A DNA stretch of 64,000 nt. Source: an uncultured bacterium (GTDB taxonomy: Bacteria; Bacillota; Clostridia; Lachnospirales; Lachnospiraceae). The stretch is taken from the NCBI GenBank assembly GCA_905214875.1, contig CAJMNR010000020.1, forward strand, positions 1-64,000, in the 5' to 3' direction. The first letter of the stretch is position 1, and every line of letters starts with the position of its first letter. Positions 23,781 through 32,810 of this stretch are shown piece after piece. A program made the translations under genes and the position numbers. The notes under the pieces are model-generated. The model made no database searches and had not been told where the DNA came from. It saw only the letters and a list, made by a program, of their open reading frames with translations.

Positions 23781-24584
23781 TTATTTTACTTCTGTTTTCC
23801 TAAACAGTAAGACAGTGATATTTATAATGATTAGCATAAATACAATGCTTGTTCCGGCCATTCGAAGAAGCTCTGGTACGGACGCCTGTAAGGTAATCGT
23901 GTCACGCATGGTTGTAAATGGTGTCCAGCCAAGGCATGCCTTAACGACTTCATTTCCATTCGCTACTGCCGCCATAATTCCAAGGCCGATTTCAAGTAAG
24001 ATTCCAATCCCCACTACGGGAACTGGTTTTCTTATCTTTACTGCAAGCAAGAAAATCAGGCTAATTCTAGAACAATACATTATGCCAAGTACGAGTAGGC
24101 AAAGAAGCAACTTTAAAATAGTGTCTAGGTTTACGCTAAATTCAGCTTTCTTAGCAAGCATCATCATATACGACGAATCAATGGCATTTGCAAAATCTAA
24201 GCTAAATGCTCCATTCATTACGAATCCAATCAAGGTTGAGACTGCATAAGGCAGTACTAAGACCATTACGACTACGACAAATGGTACAAACTTCGACCAA
24301 ATAATTGCTTTACGTCCATGCCCATATAAAATGGCGTCATGAATCGTCTTATTTTGAAAATCACCACATAGATACGTGGCAATTACCATAGGTGCCGCGA
24401 TATTGATGATCATGTTATCCATTAAGCCGGAAGCGGTTCCGATAAACTCTTGGCCGAATGTCCCGGTTGCAATAAAATGTGAGATTACTGTGATTAATAC
24501 CGCGCATATCGACGTAATCAAAAGGCATACCCAAAAGGTGGTGCTCCTAACGATTCGATATAAGTCTGATTTTATAATGTTCAT
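23781..24584 (-). CDS. ABC-2 type transporter permease
   Basis: 267 residues with six membrane helices; the long loop between the first two helices is typical of ABC-2 permeases such as lantibiotic-immunity (LanEG) and bacitracin-efflux (BcrB) subunits. It is encoded 2 bases after the ATPase gene and 13 bases before the kinase gene. Confidence 0.85.
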   Translation of the reverse strand: MNIIKSDLYRIVRSTTFWVCLLITSICAVLITVISHFIATGTFGQEFIGTASGLMDNMIINIAAPMVIATYLCGDFQNKTIHDAILYGHGRKAIIWSKFVPFVVVVMVLVLPYAVSTLIGFVMNGAFSLDFANAIDSSYMMMLAKKAEFSVNLDTILKLLLCLLVLGIMYCSRISLIFLLAVKIRKPVPVVGIGILLEIGLGIMAAVANGNEVVKACLGWTPFTTMRDTITLQASVPELLRMAGTSIVFMLIIINITVLLFRKTEVK

Positions 24585-24585
24585 T

Positions 24586-25497
24586 CTACTTCCCCCCTAC
24601 TAACGAAATGAAATAATTTTCAAGCGTATCGCCTTCTAGCGAAAAATTGATTGGATACATGCCCGCGTCAAATATGGCTTTTGCAACGGTTTCTAAATCG
24701 TCAATATAGTCATATAATTTGACCGTATGATCTGGCATTACGCTATAATTATTTGTATTAAGTTGCTGTTCTAGGAGAAGCAATAAGCGTTCGGTATCAT
24801 TTACAAGAATCTTAATATGATGACGGCACTTGTCTTCTAGTTCTGGAAGCGTCATAGTCTTAAGGATTTCCCCTTTATGAATTATGATATAATCCGTAGC
24901 TGTCTGATAGAGCTCAGGCAGGTTATGGCTGGAAATCAAAATCGATATATGAAGGTCATGACAAAGCTTCTTTAACAGTTCACGAATCTCCACAACACCG
25001 ATTGGGTCAAGACCATTGATTGGCTCATCTAGTATTAGAAGTTCTGGGTTTCCTAATAAGGCAATGGCGATGCCTAACCGTTGCTTCATTCCTAAGGAGA
25101 AGTTCTTTGCTTTCTTATTCGAATCCGTTAGCCCAACGAGCTTAAGTAACTTAGTTTCACAGTCATCATCTGGCACCCCTCTAAGGAGCCTATGGTATTC
25201 TAAGTTCTGCCTTGCCGTCATGTTTGGGATTAACCCTGGATTTTCAATCATGCAGCCAATTCGTTCTCGTTCCTCCACTAACTTATTTTCTTTTGTATGT
25301 CCGAATAAGGAGACCGTTCCTTTAGTGGGATAACTAAACCCACAAATGATTCGCATAAGAGTCGTTTTTCCTGCTCCATTTTGTCCGATCAGTCCATATA
25401 TTTTTCCTGATTCTAAGGATAACGATACATCATGTAATGCTTGAAAGTTTCCATATGTCTTTGTAATACTTGATACACTAAGTACGATTTCTTTCAT
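24586..25497 (-). CDS. ABC transporter ATP-binding protein (BcrA/LanF-like)
   Basis: 303 residues with Walker A GQNGAGKTT, signature FSLGMKQRLGIA and Walker B LLILDEPINGLDP. The C-terminal extension is as in drug and bacteriocin export ATPases. The ATG at 25497 is 8 bases after AGGAGG. The upstream gap contains two direct GAAAAGGTT repeats by the promoter, which the response regulator probably binds, so the transporter should be induced by its own two-component system. Confidence 0.9.
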   Translation of the reverse strand: MKEIVLSVSSITKTYGNFQALHDVSLSLESGKIYGLIGQNGAGKTTLMRIICGFSYPTKGTVSLFGHTKENKLVEERERIGCMIENPGLIPNMTARQNLEYHRLLRGVPDDDCETKLLKLVGLTDSNKKAKNFSLGMKQRLGIAIALLGNPELLILDEPINGLDPIGVVEIRELLKKLCHDLHISILISSHNLPELYQTATDYIIIHKGEILKTMTLPELEDKCRHHIKILVNDTERLLLLLEQQLNTNNYSVMPDHTVKLYDYIDDLETVAKAIFDAGMYPINFSLEGDTLENYFISLVGGK

Positions 25498-25524
25498 CTG
25501 CAATTCCTCCTTCTTTATAGTAGC

Positions 25525-25554
25525 AGTATAGGAAGAAAAGGTTTAGAAAAGGTT
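25525..25554 (-). promoter_or_regulatory. Direct-repeat operator at the ABC transporter promoter
   Basis: GAAAAGGTT at 25535-25543 and 25546-25554 (11-bp period) just upstream of a minus-strand TATACT (25525-25530). Tandem repeats one helical turn apart over the -35 region are typical for OmpR-family activators. Confidence 0.65.
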
Positions 25555-25588
25555 AAGTATAAAAGTTACATTGTAAAGAAACCAATAA

Positions 25589-26266
25589 TTATTCTTTTGT
25601 AGCAAACCGGTAGCCTAGGCCCCAGACTGTTTCTATGTACTCGTAGGAGGAATCTTGCTTCTTAATCTTGCTTCGAAGGTTGCTAATATGCGTCTTGATT
25701 GCGTTATCATCTCCCAAATACTCGTCTTCCCAAATTGTCTCATACAGGTTTGCCTTTGTAAATACCTGTCCTTTATGAAGTAATAATAGCTCCAGAATCC
25801 GATATTCCTTATGTGTTAAGTCAAGAGCTTGTCCACAAACTAAAACTTGTTTGCTTTTCGTATCTAACGACAAGTTATGATGTGTTATGAGACAAGGCGC
25901 ATCCTCTTGTTTCTTTATGCGGCGTAATGTGGATTCCACTCTTGCAAGCATTTCATCTAAATCAAAAGGTTTTGTAATATAGTCATCGGCACCGAGTCGA
26001 AGCATATCGATTTTGGTTGTTACCATATCCTTTGCTGAAATTACGATCACAGGCGTGTCTGAAAATGACCGAAACTCTTTTAATATACTGTCACCGCTTC
26101 GAAATGGAAGCATCATATCGAGAAGAACCAGTTCATATGTATTCTGCTTTAGCTTTTCCATGGCATTCATTCCGGTAAAGGATGTATCTGTCTCGTAACC
26201 GGCAGCAAGTAAGGCATCGGTAATCATATGGCTGACATCTTCATTATCTTCTATTACTAGTATCAT
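25589..26266 (-). CDS. OmpR/PhoB-family response regulator
   Basis: 225 residues. The receiver domain has the acidic pair near EDNED, the phospho-acceptor Asp50 (LVLLDMMLP) and Lys in VISAKDM. The winged-helix DNA-binding domain spans 128-225 (LTHKEYRILELLL, NAIKTHISNLRSKI). It pairs with the kinase three genes downstream and has its own promoter (26302-26330). Confidence 0.93.
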   Translation of the reverse strand: MILVIEDNEDVSHMITDALLAAGYETDTSFTGMNAMEKLKQNTYELVLLDMMLPFRSGDSILKEFRSFSDTPVIVISAKDMVTTKIDMLRLGADDYITKPFDLDEMLARVESTLRRIKKQEDAPCLITHHNLSLDTKSKQVLVCGQALDLTHKEYRILELLLLHKGQVFTKANLYETIWEDEYLGDDNAIKTHISNLRSKIKKQDSSYEYIETVWGLGYRFATKE

Positions 26267-26301
26267 AAAATGCGTTCTCTCCTCTTTCTTTTGTTGGTCT
26301 C

Positions 26302-26330
26302 ATTATAATGAACCACCTATGTATTTTCAA
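26302..26330 (-). promoter_or_regulatory. Promoter of the response regulator gene
   Basis: Minus-strand TTGAAA (26325-26330), 17-bp spacer, TATAAT (26302-26307). Confidence 0.75.
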
Positions 26331-26408
26331 GGTTTTTATATGTTAGGAAAGTTTAATAACGCCCTCTCCTAACATATAAAAGTTTCTCTCGTTTATAGGG
26401 AATAGTGG

Positions 26409-28262
26409 CTATAGAAGAATATCGATCTTATAAGTTTCAATCCAGTAGTTGATTTGCAGCAAATAGGCAATCATCTGTGGGCCTGCCATCAGCTGACCAT
26501 ACCATGGCTTTCCATAATCTTTCGGACTTTGAATGAAGGCTAACAACTTTTTCTTGTCAATAAATGAATTAATCGGAGCATTTGGACTAGCTATAACATC
26601 AAGAAGCCGTTCGGAAATCTTCGTTTCATAGGTTGGGTCGTAAGTCTTTGGATAAGGACTTTTCTTACGATATAGCACTTCTTCTGGAACAAGACCTTTT
26701 CCTGTGGCACGTAGCAGGCTCTTTACAAGACCATCCTTGCATTTCATTTCCCAAGGAACATTCCATACATAAGAAAGCAATTTAGTATCGGCAAGTGGTA
26801 CGCGGGCCTCTAAACCGGAAAAACTACTTGTGCGGTCCATACGGTCAAGCAATGTCTGCATAAACCATTTGATATTGAGATAGGAGATTTCTCGGCGCCT
26901 TGCTTCCTCTTTGGATTCCCCCTCTAGCCTTGGCGTCTCCGCTACGCTCTTCTCATACGTAGTTAAGGCATACTCATCCATTCCTAAGGCTTCAATAAAG
27001 TCATCTGACAAAACGACTTTTCTTGCGTCCATATCATATGACCATGGAAAATGATGCGTTTTAAACACATGGGGATCATGAAACCAAGGATATCCTCCAA
27101 AGATCTCGTCTGCACATTCTCCGGTAAGCGTAACTTTATACGATTTGCTGACTTCCCTGCAAAAATATAGCAGCGAGCTTTCTACATCTACCATACATGG
27201 TAAATCTCTGGCATCTACAGCGTCATACAGATAGTCCGCTAACGTGGAATTTTCACATTCCAAATAAAAATGCTTCGTATCCATATTCTTTACGCACAAA
27301 TCCACAAAAGGACGGTCTCTGGATGGCTGAAAGGCATTGGACTTAAAGTATTTGTCGTTATTAATAAAGTCGAAGGAGAATGTCGTTAGCTGTTTTCCTT
27401 GTTCTTTTAAGCGGTCGGCACAAATTGCGGTTACAATGCTGCTGTCAATTCCTCCGGATAAGAAGGTACAGATTGGAACGTCTGAGACCATCTGCCTTGT
27501 AACGGCATCATGAACAAGCTCTGTCGTCTTTTCAATCGTTTCCTCATAAGAGTCCGTATGAGGCTTGCTTACTAGGCGGTAAAAGGTTACGTCTTCGATT
27601 CCTTGTTTGGTAAACTTTAAATAATGACCTGGCAGTAATTCATCTATGCCGTCAAAGACACCGTGGCCATAGGTCTTCGCTGGCCCAATGCTAAATACTT
27701 CATTTAATCCTTCTTTCGATAGCTTTGGCGTAATGAATTTGCTCTTAAAGATTGCCTTTAATTCCGAGCCAAACACTAACGTATCTTCCACATGAGCATA
27801 GAACAATGGCTTTACGCCACATCCGTCACGAAACAGATAAAGTTCCTTTGTCCGCTCTTCCCAAATGGCATAGGCAAAGATTCCATTAACCTTTTTTACA
27901 AACTCTGGCCCATATGCCATATGACCAACGAGTAAGATCTCTGTATCGGACGTCGTTTCAAAGGTATAGCCTTGGGAAATGAGATCATTTCTTAATTCGT
28001 CCATATTGTAACACTCGCCATTGTAAACGATTACATACTTTCCTCCACTATTTCTTCGAATCATAGGCTGTCCACCCGTTACTAGGTCAATGATGGAAAG
28101 CCTTCTGTGAGCAAGCCCAATCTGGCCGTCAAGGTAAATTCCTTGGTCGTCCGGCCCTCTATGTTTAATGCTTTGAGCCATTTCAATAAGTAAATCATTA
28201 AAGTATTCGTTATGTGCAGTGTAGTTCTCACCTAAATTGCAAAATCCTGCAATTCCACACAT
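26409..28262 (-). CDS. asnB: Asparagine synthase (glutamine-hydrolysing)
   Basis: 617 residues. The N-terminal class-II glutaminase domain starts MCGIAGF, with Cys2 as nucleophile after removal of Met, plus HRGPDDQG and NGECYN. The synthetase domain has the pyrophosphate loop LSGGIDSS and LTGECADEIFGGY. It makes Asn from Asp, Gln and ATP in the cytoplasm. The ATG follows AAGAAGG. The upstream 200 bases hold a terminator but no T-box that I can recognise. Confidence 0.95.
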   Translation of the reverse strand: MCGIAGFCNLGENYTAHNEYFNDLLIEMAQSIKHRGPDDQGIYLDGQIGLAHRRLSIIDLVTGGQPMIRRNSGGKYVIVYNGECYNMDELRNDLISQGYTFETTSDTEILLVGHMAYGPEFVKKVNGIFAYAIWEERTKELYLFRDGCGVKPLFYAHVEDTLVFGSELKAIFKSKFITPKLSKEGLNEVFSIGPAKTYGHGVFDGIDELLPGHYLKFTKQGIEDVTFYRLVSKPHTDSYEETIEKTTELVHDAVTRQMVSDVPICTFLSGGIDSSIVTAICADRLKEQGKQLTTFSFDFINNDKYFKSNAFQPSRDRPFVDLCVKNMDTKHFYLECENSTLADYLYDAVDARDLPCMVDVESSLLYFCREVSKSYKVTLTGECADEIFGGYPWFHDPHVFKTHHFPWSYDMDARKVVLSDDFIEALGMDEYALTTYEKSVAETPRLEGESKEEARRREISYLNIKWFMQTLLDRMDRTSSFSGLEARVPLADTKLLSYVWNVPWEMKCKDGLVKSLLRATGKGLVPEEVLYRKKSPYPKTYDPTYETKISERLLDVIASPNAPINSFIDKKKLLAFIQSPKDYGKPWYGQLMAGPQMIAYLLQINYWIETYKIDILL

Positions 28263-28431
28263 GATTCATCCTTCTTTCCATTCCTATTATTTAACTAGTT
28301 TATGTAGGCAATCTTTATTTGCCACTTAACTGAAATACCCTATGTTAAGTTTGAAAGAATCTAAAAGAAAGGCGTAATTTTAAACAAGCAAATCAGCAAG
28401 AAAAAATAAAATCTGTAAGTTTCAAGGCAAC

Positions 28432-28467
28432 AAAAAAAGGCCGGGTAAAAACTACCGTGCCTTTTTA
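28432..28467 (-). terminator. Intrinsic terminator after the YeeE/YedE pair
   Basis: Stem AAAAAGGC..GGTA/TACC..GCCTTTTT with a T-run on the minus strand. Confidence 0.85.
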
Positions 28468-28470
28468 CGT

Positions 28471-29037
28471 TTATTCGGATTCTCTGAATTCATCAGGTAG
28501 AAAATATCCAATTGCCATAAAGACAAGAGACATAATCAATAATCCGCCAAAACCAATGTCAAGTACCGATGGAATGTTTGGTGAAATCTTAAATAGCGAA
28601 AGATTGCCAAGTGCAAACATCTCATACATCCCTGTCTTTGCGAGTAGGCCATAGCACTGTGCAAACACAAATGCACCTAATAAACCGCCAAGCACCGTAC
28701 TGAATGCACGCTTGATATAGATATCTCCAAGTCCTGCAACTGCAGTTCCGGGGCAAGTGCCGCCATATCCAAATCCGACACCAAAGATCAATCCACCGAT
28801 CACAACGCCAAGATGTGTGGATTTCACACTGAAATGGCTGATTGGAAATGCGTTAACAAGTCCTGCAATAGACACTAAGAATGCTCCAAAGCCAATGGCA
28901 AAGAGAATAATCTTCATCAGTTTTAATCTCTTAAGTCGTAACATGCTTAAAATGTTTTCTGGATTGCTCGCTCCAGCGTTATATAAGGCAAATCCAAAGA
29001 ATCCGCCTAAAATAATTGCAATAATGATCTCTTTCAT
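28471..29037 (-). CDS. YeeE/YedE-family sulfur-transport protein, second half
   Basis: 188 residues, about five membrane helices, with the family signature GVGFGYGGTCPGTAVAGLG containing the conserved Cys. In YeeE (TsuA) such cysteines pass thiosulfate across the membrane. Here the carrier is split in two genes, this one and the next upstream. The ATG at 29037 has GAGAGAGGG upstream. A selenium-related role (as for YedE) is also possible. Confidence 0.8.
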   Translation of the reverse strand: MKEIIIAIILGGFFGFALYNAGASNPENILSMLRLKRLKLMKIILFAIGFGAFLVSIAGLVNAFPISHFSVKSTHLGVVIGGLIFGVGFGYGGTCPGTAVAGLGDIYIKRAFSTVLGGLLGAFVFAQCYGLLAKTGMYEMFALGNLSLFKISPNIPSVLDIGFGGLLIMSLVFMAIGYFLPDEFRESE

Positions 29038-29057
29038 ATACGTATCCCTCTCTCGTC

Positions 29058-29618
29058 TTATCTCTTTCTTCTTGCATCGGTAAAGATAGAAAGCGGAATT
29101 GCGACAATAAATACGCAAGCTGCAAAGATAAAACCACTAATGCTTCCCTGCATCATGCCACTCATCATATGTCCGCTTGTACATCCGCCTGCCATTCGTG
29201 CTCCAAATAACAGTAAGAATCCAGAAATAAAACTTCTGAAATAACGTTTGAAAAATCCGCCTTCCATTGGATATTCGGCGCTACTATCAATTACTTGCCT
29301 CTTTCTTCTACGTTTATCTACTATGCGCCCAAATAAAGCACCAAAAGGAATTGCCAAAACAAAGATAAAGGAATAGTTAACGGGATTCATGATCTCTGAC
29401 GCTAACTTACCGCCCTCCTTGTCATAATATGCGTTGGTACTAGAATACCCATATTTCGCATCTTGATCCTCCGTAATCAGATCAGGATCTATTTTTTCCT
29501 GAACGATTCCAGTTAGTACGTTAAACTGTGTGGAAACACCAATCGGCTTAATAATGTAGATTGCTACAAAAAAAGCAACTCCTAATATTAATGCCTGCTC
29601 CAGCCATTTCATTTTCAT
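29058..29618 (-). CDS. YeeE/YedE-family sulfur-transport protein, first half
   Basis: 186 residues, with membrane helices and the signature FGARMAGGCTSGHMMSG, where the conserved Cys lies. The ATG at 29618 follows GGAGG; an in-frame GTG four codons earlier is inside the RBS. It is followed 20 bases on by the partner half. Together they match the full-length YeeE/YedE fold, which is an internally duplicated membrane protein. Confidence 0.8.
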   Translation of the reverse strand: MKMKWLEQALILGVAFFVAIYIIKPIGVSTQFNVLTGIVQEKIDPDLITEDQDAKYGYSSTNAYYDKEGGKLASEIMNPVNYSFIFVLAIPFGALFGRIVDKRRRKRQVIDSSAEYPMEGGFFKRYFRSFISGFLLLFGARMAGGCTSGHMMSGMMQGSISGFIFAACVFIVAIPLSIFTDARRKR

Positions 29619-29687
29619 AATTACCTCCACAAATCTGTATTTGTAATATGATTATAGGCTAGTATTTCCAACGTTACCGTGATTTAG

Positions 29688-30467
29688 TTACAAAGAATAA
29701 GAAATCCAATCAATACACTGGTCAAACCATCTTGCAACATGGGCATCTGCGATGCGTTTGTGCGATTCATCTTCCACTTCTTTTGTTGCCAACGATAATC
29801 CATGAGAACCTTTTGGAAAAATCATAAGCTCACAGCTTACCTCATGTTTTTTTAGGGCTTCTGCGAACAGGAGACTGTTGTAGAACGAAACGGAATTATC
29901 CGTCATCGTATGCCAAATAAAGCATGGTGGTACATCAGAAGAAACCTTTGTTTCTAACGAGTAAGATTCACGTATTTTTTTATCTTTCGACAAGCGTAGA
30001 AAGCTGCCAACATGGGCATGTTCAAACGCTGAAATAACTGGATAACATAGGATTAAGCCATTTGGCTTATGTAGACTTCTAATTTCTTCGCTTGGAAACC
30101 GTGACTGGTCGGACCAGAACACACCAAGACTTGCTGCAAGATGTCCCCCGGCGGAAAAGCCACAAACTATAATCTTTTCTGGGTCAATCTGATACTCCTT
30201 GGCATGACTTCGTAAATGCGACACTGCCCAAGATAAATCCAACAACGGTCCATCCAGTAATTCTTCCGCTTCTAGATTATAATTGAGTACTACGGCATGA
30301 TACCCCTTTTTATTAAATGCGTTGGCAACTGGTGCTGACTCACGGTCAGAACGCCACTGATAGGCGCCACCTGGGCAAATAACAATAACGGGTGTCGATT
30401 TATTAGTCGTAAGGAAATATTCTGTCATTGAACAGTTACGTATTTCTGATTGAATTGTTGTTTGCAT
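29688..30467 (-). CDS. Alpha/beta hydrolase, acetyl-esterase-like
   Basis: 259 residues. Oxyanion segment VIVICPGGAYQWRSDRE, nucleophile elbow GFSAGG with Ser105, Asp in HTMTDNSV and catalytic His in KGSHGLS. It matches the BD-FAE/endo-xylanase-associated esterases that deacetylate xylan or other sugars, or related small-ester hydrolases. It has no signal peptide, so it acts inside the cell. It lies next to, and on the same strand as, the phn transporter. Confidence 0.85.
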   Translation of the reverse strand: MQTTIQSEIRNCSMTEYFLTTNKSTPVIVICPGGAYQWRSDRESAPVANAFNKKGYHAVVLNYNLEAEELLDGPLLDLSWAVSHLRSHAKEYQIDPEKIIVCGFSAGGHLAASLGVFWSDQSRFPSEEIRSLHKPNGLILCYPVISAFEHAHVGSFLRLSKDKKIRESYSLETKVSSDVPPCFIWHTMTDNSVSFYNSLLFAEALKKHEVSCELMIFPKGSHGLSLATKEVEDESHKRIADAHVARWFDQCIDWISYSL

Positions 30468-30502
30468 AAGTCTTAAACATCCTTTCTTATCTGTTTGGTA
30501 TT

Positions 30503-32035
30503 TTACAGCGTATTAGCACGTGTTCTACTTGTAGCATGATCGATTACAAATAACACGAAGATCAAGCCAATTAGCAGCGCTCCTACCTGACTCCATTGAT
30601 AATGATTAATTGCAAAGATTAACGGTGCACCGATTCCTCCAGCTCCTACGATTCCAAGAATGGAGGCTTCCCTCATATTCACATCAAACCGATAGCCAAT
30701 TGCGGAAACAAGATGAGGAAGAATCGAGGGAATAAGCACACGAATCAAACATTTTGTAGTTCCTACTCCCGTTGCCTTCATCGCATCATACGTCTCATAA
30801 TCCATACTGTCTATGGCAATGATCATCCGCTTACTAAGAAGTCCTATGCTTGCCACGGCCAATGTAAGCACGCCTGCAAAGGAACCAGGTCCGACTACGC
30901 GGATAAATACAAATCCATAGATTAAGATTGGGACCGTGCGAATTGCCGTAATCACAGTCCTTGCAGCGAAAGCAATCGGTCTTGGCATAAGTTTAGTACT
31001 TGCAAGAAGGGAACAGCCAAATGCCAAGAATGCCCCAAGTAGTGTACCGAGAAAGGAAATGCTAATTGTCTCAAGCAGCAGATAGCCTGCGCCTTGCTCT
31101 GATAGGTCGAATAATAGGCTAAGATCGGGATGGCTTAGTCCATGAAGAAGCGCTCCAATGATTTTTACACTTGAAGTCTGTAACGATGGAATCTTGGTGG
31201 TTGCTAAAGAGCAGACATAAAGGACTGCCACTGCTACGCCGCCAATCAAGTAAAATATATGCTTTCTCCTGCCGTCATATGTAATTGCCTTTAGTAACAG
31301 CATGCTGACTGCTTCTAAGAAAATGACAACGACAAACAGTAAGCAAAGGACCATGCCGACTTTATGGTACTGCCTCCAAGCAATTTTTTCATTTAGCAGA
31401 AGCCCAATACCACCTGCGCCCACATATCCAAGGATAGTAGCCTGTCGAACATTAGACTCTAATAAATATAATGCATTCGATAAGAATCCAGGAAGAAATT
31501 CAATTAGTACCGTACGAACAAATGCCTTGCTTCTTGCCACTCCTGATGCCGTTATGGCATGATAGGCCTTAAATTCTTTACTATCCAAATCCTCATAGCC
31601 AATTCGTGTTAGAATGACTGTCGTGTATACAAGCAATGCCATTGTTCCTGCAAATGTACCGATTCCAAAGAGAAACGTCGCAAGTAATGCTAAGATTAAT
31701 GCCGGAATCGTACGAATCAAATTGTTTATGAATCGTAATACTGCTACTACATAGTTCTTACGGTGAAATTGATTAGAACATAATATGGATAAAAATAGTG
31801 CCAAAATCGTTCCACTCACCGTACCTACGATACTCATAGTAATCGTATCCAGTAGAAAATGCACGATTTTTCCCGTATAGGAAGTGTCCGGTGGGACCAT
31901 CTGCGTCAATACTTCGATAAACTGCCCTTTTCCTTCTATTAAGAGAGAGAGGTCTATACCAGTGAAACGGATAGAAAACCAAATAAATCCCAGTACTACA
32001 ATTGCTTTTCCATAGGTAGATAGAATTTTTTTCAT
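30503..32035 (-). CDS. phnE: Phosphonate-type ABC transporter permease, fused double domain
   Basis: 510 residues, two consecutive PhnE-like permease units (about 1-255 and 265-510), each with the EAA-like loop (ESNVRQATILGYVGAGGIG and the second VNMREASILGIVGAGGIG). Most PhnE proteins have one unit and homodimerise; here both halves are fused. It forms the channel of the phosphonate/phosphite importer. Its start overlaps phnC's stop by four bases. Confidence 0.9.
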   Translation of the reverse strand: MKKILSTYGKAIVVLGFIWFSIRFTGIDLSLLIEGKGQFIEVLTQMVPPDTSYTGKIVHFLLDTITMSIVGTVSGTILALFLSILCSNQFHRKNYVVAVLRFINNLIRTIPALILALLATFLFGIGTFAGTMALLVYTTVILTRIGYEDLDSKEFKAYHAITASGVARSKAFVRTVLIEFLPGFLSNALYLLESNVRQATILGYVGAGGIGLLLNEKIAWRQYHKVGMVLCLLFVVVIFLEAVSMLLLKAITYDGRRKHIFYLIGGVAVAVLYVCSLATTKIPSLQTSSVKIIGALLHGLSHPDLSLLFDLSEQGAGYLLLETISISFLGTLLGAFLAFGCSLLASTKLMPRPIAFAARTVITAIRTVPILIYGFVFIRVVGPGSFAGVLTLAVASIGLLSKRMIIAIDSMDYETYDAMKATGVGTTKCLIRVLIPSILPHLVSAIGYRFDVNMREASILGIVGAGGIGAPLIFAINHYQWSQVGALLIGLIFVLFVIDHATSRTRANTL

Positions 32036-32793
32036 ATGCCATCTACCCTTTCTGGAATATCGGTTCCATAAATGACCTGAAGAGCATCCTTGCTAAGGAG
32101 ATCTGCCTTGTCGTCAAAGACCACCTTGCCATCCTTAATTCCAATTAAACGATCCGAGTATTCCTTGGCAAATGCAACGTTATGAGAATTCATCACAATT
32201 GTAAGGCCTCGTTCCTTCTGCAGTTTCTTAAGTAAGGATAGAATCTGCTTGGAAGTTACCGGATCAAGGGCAGATACCGGCTCATCGGCCAAAACAATGA
32301 CGGAATTTTGCATAAGGGCTCTTGCAATGGCAACACGTTGCTGTTGTCCACCGGAAAGCTCATTTGCCTTAACAAGACATTTCTCTTTCAGCCCGACGTC
32401 AGATAAGGCCATTTGCGCGCGTTTTTTCTGTTCCTTAGTAAAAATACCAAATAACACTTTTAAGAAGCTCATATGGGCAATTTCGGCGTTTAAAACGTTA
32501 TCTAACACCGTACTATTTCCTACCAAACAGAAATTTTGATAAATCGTGCTGATTTTTTGCTGAATGTGTTGTTTTTTCTTGCGACGACTTCGATTCAACT
32601 GCTCGCCTTCTATGTAAATGTCTCCGCTCGTTGGGGCAATCATCCCATTTAGCAGACGAAGTAATGTAGTCTTTCCGGCACCGCTTGGTCCAATTATCGA
32701 AACAAATTCCCCTTGTTTGATCTGTAAGTTTACCGATTGCAAGGCATTTATGCCGCCTTTATACTGTTTGGTGACCTCTCTTAGTTCAATCAT
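32032..32793 (-). CDS. phnC: Phosphonate-type ABC transporter ATP-binding protein
   Basis: 253 residues, with Walker A GPSGAGKTT, signature LSGGQQQRVAIA, Walker B VIVLADEPVSALDP and the switch His in NSHNVAFA. It sits between phnD and phnE, as usual for PhnC. Confidence 0.92.
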   Translation of the reverse strand: MIELREVTKQYKGGINALQSVNLQIKQGEFVSIIGPSGAGKTTLLRLLNGMIAPTSGDIYIEGEQLNRSRRKKKQHIQQKISTIYQNFCLVGNSTVLDNVLNAEIAHMSFLKVLFGIFTKEQKKRAQMALSDVGLKEKCLVKANELSGGQQQRVAIARALMQNSVIVLADEPVSALDPVTSKQILSLLKKLQKERGLTIVMNSHNVAFAKEYSDRLIGIKDGKVVFDDKADLLSKDALQVIYGTDIPERVDGI

Positions 32794-32810
32794 ACTCGGA
32801 CTCCTATCCG

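Noticed and set aside
28263..28431. T-box or other riboswitch before asnB
   Set aside because: No T-box core sequence (GGTGG) or specifier hairpin is visible.
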